Assembly (NCBI GenBank): GCA_900314985.1
Contig: OMXL01000024.1
Location: 1 to 64,000 of the forward strand
Length of the DNA stretch: 64,000 nt
Direction of reading: 5' to 3'
Origin: an uncultured Prevotellaceae bacterium
GTDB taxonomy: Bacteria; Bacteroidota; Bacteroidia; Bacteroidales; Bacteroidaceae
Under the pieces are notes generated by a model, which saw only the letters and a list, made by a program, of their open reading frames with translations, was not told where the DNA came from and ran no database searches. Shown piece after piece: positions 8,800 to 16,581 of this stretch (positions are counted from its first letter, which is position 1; each line of letters starts with the position of its first letter). Made by a program: the position numbers and the translations under genes.

Positions 8800-10995
8800 T
8801 TATTCTAATACCAACGCACAGGTTCCGTTCTTGACGACGGCACTACCTGCAGGCATGCTCTGGTGTTTCACCTTACCACGTCCCTGCAGTTTGACATGCA
8901 GGCCGTAGGTCTCCAACAGGAAGACAGCATCCTTGGCACCCATACCCGTCACGTCAGGAACCGTGGTGTCACTGGGTTTCTTCTTGGACAGCGCCACACC
9001 GTCACGGCGTCGTTCAGCGGTACCCCAGATAGGATTGCCGTTCGAATAGCTACCACTCCAGTGACTATTGGTCTTAACACCCAGATCAGAGAGCACCTTA
9101 CTGGCGGCAGCGATATTACCGTTCTTTACATCGGGGATAACGATAGAATGCTCATCATGAGCATCATCGACACACATCTTCAGATGGCGTGCCATGACAC
9201 CCTCAGCAATATGGTGGAATACCACACCACTCATACCACCACCCGATGCGGGCAGACCCGTCTTCTTAATACAGACGATACATGTATAGCGGGGATCGTC
9301 AGCAGGAAAATAACCCGAGAAGGACAGCCAGTAGCGGGTGACACCAGAGTGGTAGCTACCATGCTGGTCGGCAACCTGTGCCGTACCCGTCTTACCAGCC
9401 ACCTTAAACAATGGCGAACCGGCCTTTCGTCCCAAGCCCTGACTGACCACATGCTCCAGAATGGTCTGCATGGTCTTGATAGCCTGCGGCTTGGCAATGC
9501 GCTCCTTGATAACCTCTGGTTCAAACTCAGCAACGGTCTCACCATTCTTTACAATCTTCTTGACAAAGCGCGGACGCATCATCTTACCATTGTTGGCAAT
9601 GGCATTATAGAAGGTCACCGTATTAATAGGTGCGATCTGGGTCTCATAGCCGATAGACATCCATGGCAGAGCCGTCTTACTCCAGTTTTCATACTGGCCG
9701 CGCTTGTTCTTGCGAGGCATGCGGATGCGTGGAGGCAGATAACCTACCAATGGCAGTTTCAGGTCTTCATGGATACCCACACGATAGAGTCCTTTGACAT
9801 AGCGCTCCGGATTCTTTCCATAGAATTTGTCGATGACATGGCTGACACCGATATTCGAACTGACCTCCAGCGTACGGGCCACATTGATATCGCCATAGCC
9901 GCCACGACGCCAGTTGTGGTCTTTCATCCAACGGCCATGCATTTCCTGGACACCACTACCCGTATGGATGACATAGCTTGTATCTACGACAGCATCATCC
10001 AGTGCTACCAGGAACGAAGCGACCTTAAATACGGAACCAGGCTCACAGCGATAGCTGATAGCACTATTCACGGCCTCGGCATACTGATAGTTCTCAGGGC
10101 TATCGCCCATACGCATCATGTTGACGATGGCTTTAATATCACCCGTCTTCACCTCCATGAGGATAGCGACACCCATCTCTCCGTTGACCAGCTTTAACTC
10201 GTCAATCAATGCGCGTTCCGCAATATCCTGCATATTGACATCGATGGTCGTCACGATGTCCGCACCGTCAACAGGCATCATCACGGGGATGTTCATATAT
10301 TTATTGAGGATCTTACGGCGGCCCGTAATACCTGGTGTACCACGCAGGATGGAGTCGTACGACAACTCAATACCGAAATAGGCAGAGTCCTTGGCACCGA
10401 ACATACCACCAATGGTACGCTTGGCCAGTGAACCGAAGGGGCGATTGCGCGAATTAAACACCTCCTCGGTGAAGCCACTCTTATTCTTCGGCATATTGAA
10501 GAAAGGCAACTGCTTTACTTCCATATAGGTGTTATAGTCGATACGCCTCGGCCAGATATTCCACCAGCGTGAACCCATCTTCTGCTGACCACTCTTCTTG
10601 TCGTACACCATCTTGTGGCGTCCTTCTTCCAGACTTGCCTTAAACTCAGCAGCCGTACGAGAGGGGAAGATACGATGCAAACCCTCACAGACGGAATCTA
10701 CCTTGTCCAGCCATAGCGAGTCATTTTCAAAAGCCGATGCCTGGAAATCCATAAAGATTCTATATTCGGGAATAGAGCTGGCCATGAGCTGACCGTCACT
10801 ACTCAGAATATTGCCGCGATTAGGCTTCACCACAACACTGTCTCTCTTCAAACGTCCAGCAACCTCCGTCCAATACTGTTTTTGAGCAGTCATGATATAG
10901 AAGGCCTTGCCAATCACAGCAAAACCAATGAGCGTCATCACTACAGCAATCAGCATGTAGCGAGGCATTACCTTGTTATTGTCAAACTTGCTCAT
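8800..10995 (-). CDS. ftsI: Septal penicillin-binding protein (FtsI/PBP3, with PASTA domain)
   Basis: A 731-residue class B transpeptidase that cross-links septal peptidoglycan, anchored by one N-terminal membrane segment (about residues 13-33). The active-site motifs are SVFK in CEPGSVFKVASFL (nucleophile Ser, near residue 325), SSN in EVSSNIGVSHV and KTG in VAGKTGTAQVAD. The C-terminal ~55 residues form a PASTA domain starting VPDVTGMGAKDAVFLLE. PASTA-bearing division PBPs are usual in Bacteroidota and also recall SpoVD of Firmicutes. It overlaps ftsL by 4 nt and partners FtsW. Confidence 0.95.
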   Translation of the reverse strand: MSKFDNNKVMPRYMLIAVVMTLIGFAVIGKAFYIMTAQKQYWTEVAGRLKRDSVVVKPNRGNILSSDGQLMASSIPEYRIFMDFQASAFENDSLWLDKVDSVCEGLHRIFPSRTAAEFKASLEEGRHKMVYDKKSGQQKMGSRWWNIWPRRIDYNTYMEVKQLPFFNMPKNKSGFTEEVFNSRNRPFGSLAKRTIGGMFGAKDSAYFGIELSYDSILRGTPGITGRRKILNKYMNIPVMMPVDGADIVTTIDVNMQDIAERALIDELKLVNGEMGVAILMEVKTGDIKAIVNMMRMGDSPENYQYAEAVNSAISYRCEPGSVFKVASFLVALDDAVVDTSYVIHTGSGVQEMHGRWMKDHNWRRGGYGDINVARTLEVSSNIGVSHVIDKFYGKNPERYVKGLYRVGIHEDLKLPLVGYLPPRIRMPRKNKRGQYENWSKTALPWMSIGYETQIAPINTVTFYNAIANNGKMMRPRFVKKIVKNGETVAEFEPEVIKERIAKPQAIKTMQTILEHVVSQGLGRKAGSPLFKVAGKTGTAQVADQHGSYHSGVTRYWLSFSGYFPADDPRYTCIVCIKKTGLPASGGGMSGVVFHHIAEGVMARHLKMCVDDAHDEHSIVIPDVKNGNIAAASKVLSDLGVKTNSHWSGSYSNGNPIWGTAERRRDGVALSKKKPSDTTVPDVTGMGAKDAVFLLETYGLHVKLQGRGKVKHQSMPAGSAVVKNGTCALVLE

Positions 10996-11459
10996 TCTGG
11001 TACTTCTATAATATAGGGCGGCTGATCTGCCTGATGAAGCAGCGAGTCGTTATTCTGTTTCAATATCTCTAACACATGGCTCTCACGGCATTTCTCTGTC
11101 AGTCGACTTGAAGAGCTCAGTGCCCTGAACTTCGCATCTTTCAGCTGTTGCTCCATTTTGTCAATGGTCAGCATGTCCTGCTGGCACTGGTAACGGAAAG
11201 CCACATAGACTATTGAGAATGCCACTATCAAGACAAACAGCCATATCTGCGAACGCACCATCTCGGAAGTCAACAGGTCACCACCAAGAATAGTACGTAG
11301 GTTCAACTGTGAAGAAGGTTTCGGGTCTTCCTCACTCGCTGACTCTTTGATTTTCTTTAGCGCATCCTTCAGATCATGCTCGCCCTGGATCTCGGTATCG
11401 GGCGATACAGATGCATTCTCCTCTTGGATTTGCTCTTCTTGTCTATGTTCGTCTGCCAT
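10992..11459 (-). CDS. ftsL: FtsL-like cell division membrane protein
   Basis: A 155-residue protein with a long charged cytoplasmic N-terminus, one membrane helix (about residues 71-90, IWLFVLIVAFSIVYVAFRYQ) and a short periplasmic heptad-rich segment (IDKMEQQLKDAKFRALSSSS). This single-pass plus coiled-coil layout, and the place between rsmH and ftsI, fit FtsL, which binds FtsQ/FtsB and activates FtsWI. Sequence conservation in FtsL is poor, so the call rests on topology and synteny. The stop overlaps the ftsI start by 4 nt. Confidence 0.8.
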   Translation of the reverse strand: MADEHRQEEQIQEENASVSPDTEIQGEHDLKDALKKIKESASEEDPKPSSQLNLRTILGGDLLTSEMVRSQIWLFVLIVAFSIVYVAFRYQCQQDMLTIDKMEQQLKDAKFRALSSSSRLTEKCRESHVLEILKQNNDSLLHQADQPPYIIEVPE

Positions 11460-11467
11460 GGTCTTAG

Positions 11468-12388
11468 TTACATTCTTTCTGCTATGCGGAGTTTAGCGCT
11501 ACGGCTGCGCGGATTCTCCGTCTGTTCTTGTTCACTCGGAACTGTTACTTTATTACTAACAGGTTTCAGGGGCGACTGAAAACGTCCAAAAAAATCCTGT
11601 TCCACCTTCCCTTCAGGATTGCCGGCCTTCATCACATTTTTCACAATGCGGTCTTCCAGCGAGTGGTAGGTGATGACGCTAAGCCGTCCTCCCTTTCTCA
11701 GCAAGTGGGTAGCGCCCTTCAGCATTTCACGCAAGGCATCCATCTCGTGATTGACCTCGATGCGCAAAGCCTGGTAGATTTTGGCCATATCTTTCTTCCA
11801 CTGGCCATTGGGATTGTCAACATCTATTCCCAATACCTGCAGCAGTTGTCCTGTAGTCTCTATCCGTCCTTGCTGGCGGGTTTTTACGAATATTCTGGCA
11901 ATCCTACGTGCATCTTTCAGTTCTCCATAGAGATAGAATACATCAGCCAATTGCTCTTCTGTATAGTCGTTCAGCACATCTGCTGCTGTCTTGCCTGCAC
12001 GATTGTTCATGCGCATATCCAATGGAGCATCAAAGCGGAAGGAGAAACCACGCGTTTCGTCATCGAAGTGGTGACTCGATACGCCGAGGTCTGCCAACAG
12101 ACCATCGATATGTTCAACCCCGTAGTACTGCATCCAGTTCTCTATATATCTAAAGTTACTGCGCACAAAGGTGAATCTATCATCGTTGACGATGTTTTTC
12201 TCAGCATCAGCATCTTGATCAAAGCTATACAGATGCCCCTTCTTACCCAATCGTGAGAGTATCTCCTTAGAGTGTCCACCACCACCGAAAGTGACGTCCA
12301 CATAAATGCCGTCGGGCTGGATATTCAGTCCGTCAACACTCTCTTTTAGGAGTACAGGTACATGATAGGTTTCTGCTATTGTCACCAT
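11468..12388 (-). CDS. rsmH: 16S rRNA m4C1402 methyltransferase RsmH (MraW)
   Basis: About 306 residues. It methylates N4 of C1402 in 16S rRNA using S-adenosylmethionine. The SAM-binding motif is YVDVTFGGGGHSKEIL, followed by GLLADLGVSSHHFDDETRGF and the C-terminal GGRLSVITYHSLEDRIVK, all typical. I start it at the ATG at 12386-12388 (MVTIAETYHVPVLL). One codon further upstream is a TTG (12389-12391) that belongs to the heptamer repeat and is unlikely to be used. The downstream ftsL begins 9 nt after its stop. Confidence 0.95.
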   Translation of the reverse strand: MVTIAETYHVPVLLKESVDGLNIQPDGIYVDVTFGGGGHSKEILSRLGKKGHLYSFDQDADAEKNIVNDDRFTFVRSNFRYIENWMQYYGVEHIDGLLADLGVSSHHFDDETRGFSFRFDAPLDMRMNNRAGKTAADVLNDYTEEQLADVFYLYGELKDARRIARIFVKTRQQGRIETTGQLLQVLGIDVDNPNGQWKKDMAKIYQALRIEVNHEMDALREMLKGATHLLRKGGRLSVITYHSLEDRIVKNVMKAGNPEGKVEQDFFGRFQSPLKPVSNKVTVPSEQEQTENPRSRSAKLRIAERM

Positions 12389-12436
12389 CAATTTTCAACT
12401 TTCAATTCTCAATTCTCAATTTCCAATTCTCTAATC
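12388..12436. repeat. Seven-copy heptamer array upstream of rsmH
   Basis: Seven consecutive 7-nt units (tcaattt, tcaactt, tcaattc, tcaattc, tcaattt, ccaattc, tctaatc) begin at the first base of the rsmH start codon. They occupy most of the gap to mraZ, including where a ribosome-binding region would lie. The same unit (TCAATTC) recurs inside the decayed TonB receptor at 60138-60165 and 60311-60338. Confidence 0.9.
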
Positions 12437-12460
12437 GTTTTTTAAAAACGCTTTGTACCT

Positions 12461-12931
12461 TTAGGTCAAAGAATTTTCCATTGAGACATCCTCGTCCATC
12501 AGTTCCTCCAAAGCTTTACCAAAGTCCTCTGGGTTCATCTGACACTGCTCAGCCTTGGCATTACTCCAAATCTCAATGGTATCTCCCATGCCCACAAACT
12601 TAACATCTTGTTCGATGTCAGCCATTCGCAGATAGCGTTTGGGCACCAGGAAACGGCCATTACCATCAAGCGTCAGCACTTCTACCTCGCTGACAAACTG
12701 GCGAAACACCTGCTGATGTTGCTTGTTCCAACGATTCAATCGCTGACGCAAAGCATCCATCTGTTCGTTCCACACGCTTTCAGGATAGAGTACCAGGCAA
12801 GGCTGGAATACATCCTTGCGCAACACCAGGCGCTCCTCACTGCCAGCCTGCAGTATCTTACGGAATACTGCGGGTAGGAAGGCACGGCCTTTGGCATCCA
12901 TCTTAGCCTCTATGTTACCTAAAAATCGCAT
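12461..12931 (-). CDS. mraZ: MraZ, transcriptional regulator of the dcw cluster
   Basis: A 156-residue DNA-binding protein with two SpoVT/AbrB-like halves. The conserved DxxGR signatures are MDAKGRAFLPAVFRK (about residues 11-25) and LDGNGRFLVPKRYLR (about residues 94-108). In E. coli, MraZ forms a ring and represses its own dcw operon by binding TGGG(N)-type direct repeats. A matching three-box site lies upstream here (12979-13003). The gene is the first of the minus-strand dcw operon. The ATG at 12929-12931 gives the standard MRFLGNIEAKMDAKGR start. Confidence 0.95.
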   Translation of the reverse strand: MRFLGNIEAKMDAKGRAFLPAVFRKILQAGSEERLVLRKDVFQPCLVLYPESVWNEQMDALRQRLNRWNKQHQQVFRQFVSEVEVLTLDGNGRFLVPKRYLRMADIEQDVKFVGMGDTIEIWSNAKAEQCQMNPEDFGKALEELMDEDVSMENSLT

Positions 12932-12961
12932 GCGTACTTATATAAAAACTAGTTTCGGTTG

Positions 12962-12969
12962 CAAAGGTA
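12962..12969 (-). promoter_or_regulatory. -7 element of the mraZ promoter
   Basis: On the minus strand this reads TACCTTTG, matching the Bacteroidota primary sigma -7 consensus TAnnTTTG. Transcription would begin about 25 nt before the mraZ ATG. No good TTTG -33 box is seen at the expected distance; the three MraZ boxes occupy that place. Confidence 0.6.
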
Positions 12970-12978
12970 TATAATTTC

Positions 12979-13003
12979 CTCCACATTCCCCCACTTTTCC
13001 CCA
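12979..13003 (-). promoter_or_regulatory. Putative MraZ operator, three TGGGN boxes with 10-nt period
   Basis: Read on the minus strand, the site is TGGGG-N5-TGGGG-N5-TGGAG (boxes at 12999-13003, 12989-12993 and 12979-12983). Three 5-bp TGGGN boxes with 5-bp spacers is the published architecture of E. coli MraZ sites. It lies just upstream of the -7 element and overlaps the -33 position, which suits autorepression. Confidence 0.75.
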
Positions 13004-13085
13004 CATTTTTTGAGTGAAAAGATGCAAAAGATTGCTTATTTGCGCAAATTTTCTTTAAAAGTGCAGTTTTTAGAACATTTTTGCG

Positions 13086-13093
13086 TATATTTG
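13086..13093 (+). promoter_or_regulatory. -7 element upstream of the glsA operon
   Basis: TATATTTG on the plus strand matches TAnnTTTG, 26 nt before the glsA ATG. The -33 region has only a T-rich stretch (about 13067-13071). It is divergent from the mraZ promoter, so 12932-13119 is a shared control region. Confidence 0.55.
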
Positions 13094-13119
13094 CATGCCG
13101 TTAGTACTAACAGAGAGAA

Positions 13120-13944
13120 ATGGGACAAATTACAGAGAAGACTATCGACATCGACAGTATCCTGAAAAACAAGATGGGGGCCAAGGCAAAATGGGTTCCT
13201 CGTCCGTTGGTGGCATGGCTCAAACGCATCGCCCATCAGGATCAGGTCAACGCCTTTCTTTGGGAGTCACGCGACAAGGTCGGAACACCCTGGCTGGAGG
13301 CCTGTGTGGACTACCTGCAGATGACGCTTGAGGTAGAGGGGAAAGAGAATCTTCCCGACCCTTCCGACGGACGACTCTACACCTTTGTATCTAACCATCC
13401 GCTGGGTGGAGAAGACGGTGTAGCACTGGGTGCCCTTATCGGACGTCACTACGACTCACGGTTCCGCTATCTGGTCAACGATCTACTCATGTATCTACCA
13501 GGACTGGCACCACTGTGCATCCCTATTAATAAAACGGGTAAGGCCAGTCGCAACTTCCCCGCCATGGTAGAAGCTGGTTTCCAGAGCGACAACCACATGC
13601 TCATGTTCCCAGCCGGTCTCTGTTCCAGACGTCACAACGGCATCATTCGCGATATTCCTTGGAAGAAGACCTTCATTACCAAAAGTGTGGAATACCAGCG
13701 TGACGTCGTACCCATTCATTTCGGAGGCCAGAACTCCAGCTTCTTCTATCGACTGGCCAACTTCTCCGACCGCGTTTTACCCTTCAATCTGGCCATGCTA
13801 TATCTGGTCGACGAGATGTACAAAAACGTGGGCAAAACCTTCCGTGTTGCCATTGGAAAACCCATTCCCTGGCAGACCTTTGACAAGAGCAAAACCCCGA
13901 TGGAATGGGCAAAATATGTGCAAGACATCGTCTATAACCTATAA
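13120..13944 (+). CDS. glsA: O-acyltransferase of glycine-lipid synthesis (GlsA-like, PlsC fold)
   Basis: A 274-residue member of the LPLAT/PlsC acyltransferase family. The catalytic HX4D motif is visible in SNHPLGGEDGVALG (about residues 92-105), and the substrate region in PINKTGKASRNFPAMVEAG and MFPAGLCSRRHNG. In Bacteroides thetaiotaomicron a protein of this kind (GlsA) adds the second, ester-linked acyl chain to N-acyl glycine. The adjacent GNAT-like gene (23 nt downstream) matches GlsB, so the pair supports that role over ordinary phospholipid synthesis. It is the first gene of a six-gene operon. The exact lipid headgroup is inferred. Confidence 0.8.
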   Translation: MGQITEKTIDIDSILKNKMGAKAKWVPRPLVAWLKRIAHQDQVNAFLWESRDKVGTPWLEACVDYLQMTLEVEGKENLPDPSDGRLYTFVSNHPLGGEDGVALGALIGRHYDSRFRYLVNDLLMYLPGLAPLCIPINKTGKASRNFPAMVEAGFQSDNHMLMFPAGLCSRRHNGIIRDIPWKKTFITKSVEYQRDVVPIHFGGQNSSFFYRLANFSDRVLPFNLAMLYLVDEMYKNVGKTFRVAIGKPIPWQTFDKSKTPMEWAKYVQDIVYNL

Positions 13945-13967
13945 AACGCTATAACCCGACATACCCC

Positions 13968-14960
13968 ATGGAACAACCAATTATCCAACCCATCCCCAAA
14001 GAAGTACTCAAGAGCGAACTCACTCCTGACAAGCAGTTGCGCATGACCAACAAGAGCAACAACGAGATCTACATTATTACGGCACACAATGCGCCGAATG
14101 TGATGCGGGAGATTGGTCGACTGCGCGAGATTGCTTTCCGCGAGGCTGGTGGTGGCACTGGCCAAGAAGTAGATATTGACGAGTTCGACATCTGCGAAAA
14201 CTGCTACAAGCAGCTCATTGTATGGAATCCTGAAGAGGAAGAGATTATTGGGGGATATCGCTATTTGTTGGGTACAGACTGGGAATATGACGAGAAGGGA
14301 CAACCCAAACTGGCTACCAGTCACATGTTTCATTTCTCAGAGAAGTTCCTGAAGGAATATGCACCCTACACTGTCGAGTTAGGACGTTCTTTCGTGTCAC
14401 TTCCTTATCAGTCTTCGCGCATGGGCGCAAAGAGTCTGTTCGCATTAGACAACCTGTGGGATGGTCTGGGCGCCTTGACTGTCATCCGACCAAACGTCAA
14501 ATATTACTTTGGCAAGATGACCATGTACCCCAGCTATATCCGCAAGGGTCGTGATATGATTCTCTACTTCCTAAAGAAGCATTTTGATGACAAAGAGAAC
14601 CTTATTATCCCGATGAAACCGCTGGAATTAGACACAGACCCTGCCGAATTGGCAACACTCTTTAGCGGCAAAAGTTTCAAAGAGGATTATAAGGTATTGA
14701 ATAGCGAGATTCGCAAGTTGGGCTATAACATTCCACCACTGGTCAATGCCTATATGGGCTTGTCGCCCACGATGAAACTCTTTGGCACTGCTATCAATTA
14801 CGGTTTCGGCGACGTAGAAGAGACGGGTATCCTGATTGCGGTCGACGAAATCCTGGAAGACAAGCGTAAGCGTCATATCGACTCGTTCATCCGTGAACAT
14901 CGTGACGAACTGAAGATTACCTCTGGCGCCAACAACATCATCTATAAAAACAAGAAGTAG
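13968..14960 (+). CDS. glsB: N-acyltransferase of glycine-lipid synthesis (GlsB-like)
   Basis: A 330-residue protein of the hemolysin/ornithine-lipid type GNAT family. Visible family features are REIGRLREIAFREAGGGTG, DICENCYKQLIVWNPEEEE and GGYRYLLGTDW. The core ELGRSFVSLPYQ leads into SLFALDNLWDGLG, and NVKYYFGKMTMYPSY follows. Bacteroides GlsB N-acylates glycine with an acyl-ACP-derived chain, the first step of glycine-lipid synthesis; those lipids support stress tolerance. It lies 23 nt after glsA and only 7 nt before the HPr-kinase-like gene, so all are probably co-transcribed. Family assignment is firm; glycine specificity is by homology to the known pair. Confidence 0.82.
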   Translation: MEQPIIQPIPKEVLKSELTPDKQLRMTNKSNNEIYIITAHNAPNVMREIGRLREIAFREAGGGTGQEVDIDEFDICENCYKQLIVWNPEEEEIIGGYRYLLGTDWEYDEKGQPKLATSHMFHFSEKFLKEYAPYTVELGRSFVSLPYQSSRMGAKSLFALDNLWDGLGALTVIRPNVKYYFGKMTMYPSYIRKGRDMILYFLKKHFDDKENLIIPMKPLELDTDPAELATLFSGKSFKEDYKVLNSEIRKLGYNIPPLVNAYMGLSPTMKLFGTAINYGFGDVEETGILIAVDEILEDKRKRHIDSFIREHRDELKITSGANNIIYKNKK

Positions 14961-14967
14961 GAGACGG

Positions 14968-15831
14968 ATGAAATACTACTATAAGGTTGCTGAGCACACT
15001 TTCTCCGTAGAGATACCTGAAAGCAATACAGTTCTCGATGAAATGGGGCAATATGCCCCCTTTTCTGTCAACGAGAGTGCTCACGTAGTATTCTCCTTAC
15101 GCATTGTCAATCCAGAAGAATTTCCACAGATTGACGATGTTACTACGGAGTTGCATCAGGACGATGATGGTTCACAGATTTTAGCGGGTCGTCTGCATGG
15201 ACGCCCATACTTCGAATTCCAGCTGTGGGGACGCTGTGCCGCACGCATGGTTACCGATGACAGCTATCAACATGCTGAGGTGCTATTGGTTGACGAACCA
15301 CTATTCGGCATCAATAATACCTTGATGGTGATGTATGCCCTATCAACGGCCAATCTGCAGACTGCCCTATTCCACTCTTCCGTGGTGAGCTGTGCAGGCT
15401 ATGGCTATATGTTCTTGGGTAAGAGCGGTACAGGCAAGAGTACCCATTCGAGCCTATGGCTAAAACATATCAGTGGCACCGAACTGGTCAACGACGACAA
15501 CCCTGTGGTACGCCGTCTTCCCGATGGATTCTATGTTTTTGGTTCTCCATGGAGTGGCAAGACCCCCTGTTATCGCAATATACAGTATCCGTTGGGTGGT
15601 GTGGTTCAACTGAGCCAGGCGCCCTATAATAAGATAGAACGACTGCGCCCGCTGACAGCTTATGCAGCACTGGTGCCATCTATTTCCGGCAAACGTTGGG
15701 ACAAGCAAGTGGCCGAAGGACTACACCAGACAGAGGACATGATGGCTGGCGAAGTAGCAGTATGGCATTTGGAATGTCTGCCCAACGAGGCCGCGGCACG
15801 CCTTTGTTCTGAAACGATACGCAAAGCATGA
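14968..15831 (+). CDS. HPr-kinase/phosphorylase-like P-loop protein
   Basis: A 287-residue protein resembling the C-terminal half of HPr kinase. The Walker A motif FLGKSGTGKSTHSSLWLK (about residues 150-167) and the following ELVNDDNPVVRRLPDGFYVF with GSPWSGKTPCYRN match the HprK-like kinases of peptide-modification clusters. Such proteins phosphorylate serine in precursor peptides of some lasso-peptide systems. True HprK has an N-terminal regulatory domain that is not evident here, and no PTS genes are nearby. Its stop overlaps the start of the S26 peptidase gene by 4 nt. The kinase substrate is unknown. Confidence 0.7.
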   Translation: MKYYYKVAEHTFSVEIPESNTVLDEMGQYAPFSVNESAHVVFSLRIVNPEEFPQIDDVTTELHQDDDGSQILAGRLHGRPYFEFQLWGRCAARMVTDDSYQHAEVLLVDEPLFGINNTLMVMYALSTANLQTALFHSSVVSCAGYGYMFLGKSGTGKSTHSSLWLKHISGTELVNDDNPVVRRLPDGFYVFGSPWSGKTPCYRNIQYPLGGVVQLSQAPYNKIERLRPLTAYAALVPSISGKRWDKQVAEGLHQTEDMMAGEVAVWHLECLPNEAAARLCSETIRKA

Positions 15832-16280
15832 GTACACCGTCTGACAACGAGATTATCCAGAGCGCCATCAAACTGGTCAACGAGGGTCTGCGTGTCACCT
15901 TCCCCGTGAAAGGATACAGCATGCTGCCCTTTATCATTGGTGGCAAGGAGAGTGTCGATCTTGTCAAGCCAGAGAACCTGCAGGTTGGACATGTAGTACT
16001 GGCGTGGGTAGAAGGCTGTCGCTATGTGGTACACCGTATCATCAAGATTGATGGTAACCTGGTGGTGCTGATGGGCGATGGTAATATCGCGGGAGTTGAG
16101 CACTGTCTGCTCAGCGATGTGGCAGCATTAGCCGTTAATGTGGTAACGCCTGCTGGCAAGCACCACGACCTCTATGCTCCATGGCGCATCAAGGCCAGCC
16201 ACCTTTGGTGGCGTCTATTACCCATTCGCCGTTGGATTTTGGCTATTTATCGAAGAACAATACTAAAAATAATATACTAA
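15828..16280 (+). CDS. S24/S26-type signal-peptidase-like protein (Ser-His type)
   Basis: 150 residues. The nucleophile motif is VKGYSMLPFIIGG (Ser near residue 31). A second box, GCRYVVHRIIKIDG, carries His where bacterial type I signal peptidases carry Lys, and MGDGNIAG follows. This Ser-His arrangement recalls SipW and eukaryotic signal peptidases. No clear N-terminal membrane anchor is visible; the C-terminus is hydrophobic and basic (LLPIRRWILAIYRRTILKII). Its position between an HPr-kinase-like gene and a PqqD-like gene suggests cleavage of a dedicated peptide rather than general export. Overlaps: 4 nt upstream, 1 nt downstream. Confidence 0.7.
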   Translation: MSTPSDNEIIQSAIKLVNEGLRVTFPVKGYSMLPFIIGGKESVDLVKPENLQVGHVVLAWVEGCRYVVHRIIKIDGNLVVLMGDGNIAGVEHCLLSDVAALAVNVVTPAGKHHDLYAPWRIKASHLWWRLLPIRRWILAIYRRTILKIIY

Positions 16281-16552
16281 TGAAACAGAAAGAAGGATTT
16301 GTCTTACGCACCGTTTGTGGCGAACATGTCATTGTAGGCGAAGGCCTGGGCACCATTGACTTTGGCAAGCTCATCAGCCTCAATGAGACGGCTGCATGGT
16401 TGTGGGAAAAGGCCGGTGAAATGGGCGATTTTTCTATCGACTCCCTCACCGCAGCCCTCTGCGAAGAATATGAAGTAGATGCTCAGCAGGCCCGCAACGA
16501 CGTAGAGAAGATGGTTGCTCAGTGGCAGGAAATAGGAATCATCGAGAGCTAA
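16280..16552 (+). CDS. PqqD-like peptide-binding protein
   Basis: 90 residues, starting at the ATG at 16280-16282, which overlaps the preceding stop by one base (TAATG). The sequence MKQKEGFVLRTVCGEHVIVG, then LISLNETAAWLWEKAG and SIDSLTAALCEEYEVDAQQA, fits the PqqD winged-helix fold. That fold binds leader peptides (RRE domain) in many ribosomal peptide pathways. A longer in-frame extension upstream exists but would lie within the S26 gene. The stop codon lies inside the heptamer repeat at 16547-16581. No precursor peptide gene is visible next to it. Confidence 0.75.
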   Translation: MKQKEGFVLRTVCGEHVIVGEGLGTIDFGKLISLNETAAWLWEKAGEMGDFSIDSLTAALCEEYEVDAQQARNDVEKMVAQWQEIGIIES

Positions 16553-16581
16553 TAGCTAATTGCTAACAGCTAACAGCCATG
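16547..16581. repeat. Five-unit heptamer array joining the pqqD-like stop to the ABC start
   Basis: Units agctaat, agctaat, tgctaac, agctaac and agccatg. The first contains the TAA stop of the PqqD-like gene (16550-16552) and the last ends in the ATG of the ABC transporter gene (16579-16581). The reverse complement of the array at 63772-63806 has the same unit type. Confidence 0.85.

Noticed and set aside
12389..12391. TTG start for rsmH
   Set aside because: The codon belongs to the heptamer array and the adjacent ATG is the better start.
14968..15831. True HPr kinase/phosphorylase of carbon catabolite control
   Set aside because: The N-terminal regulatory domain and any PTS gene are absent. 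The operon context is peptide processing.
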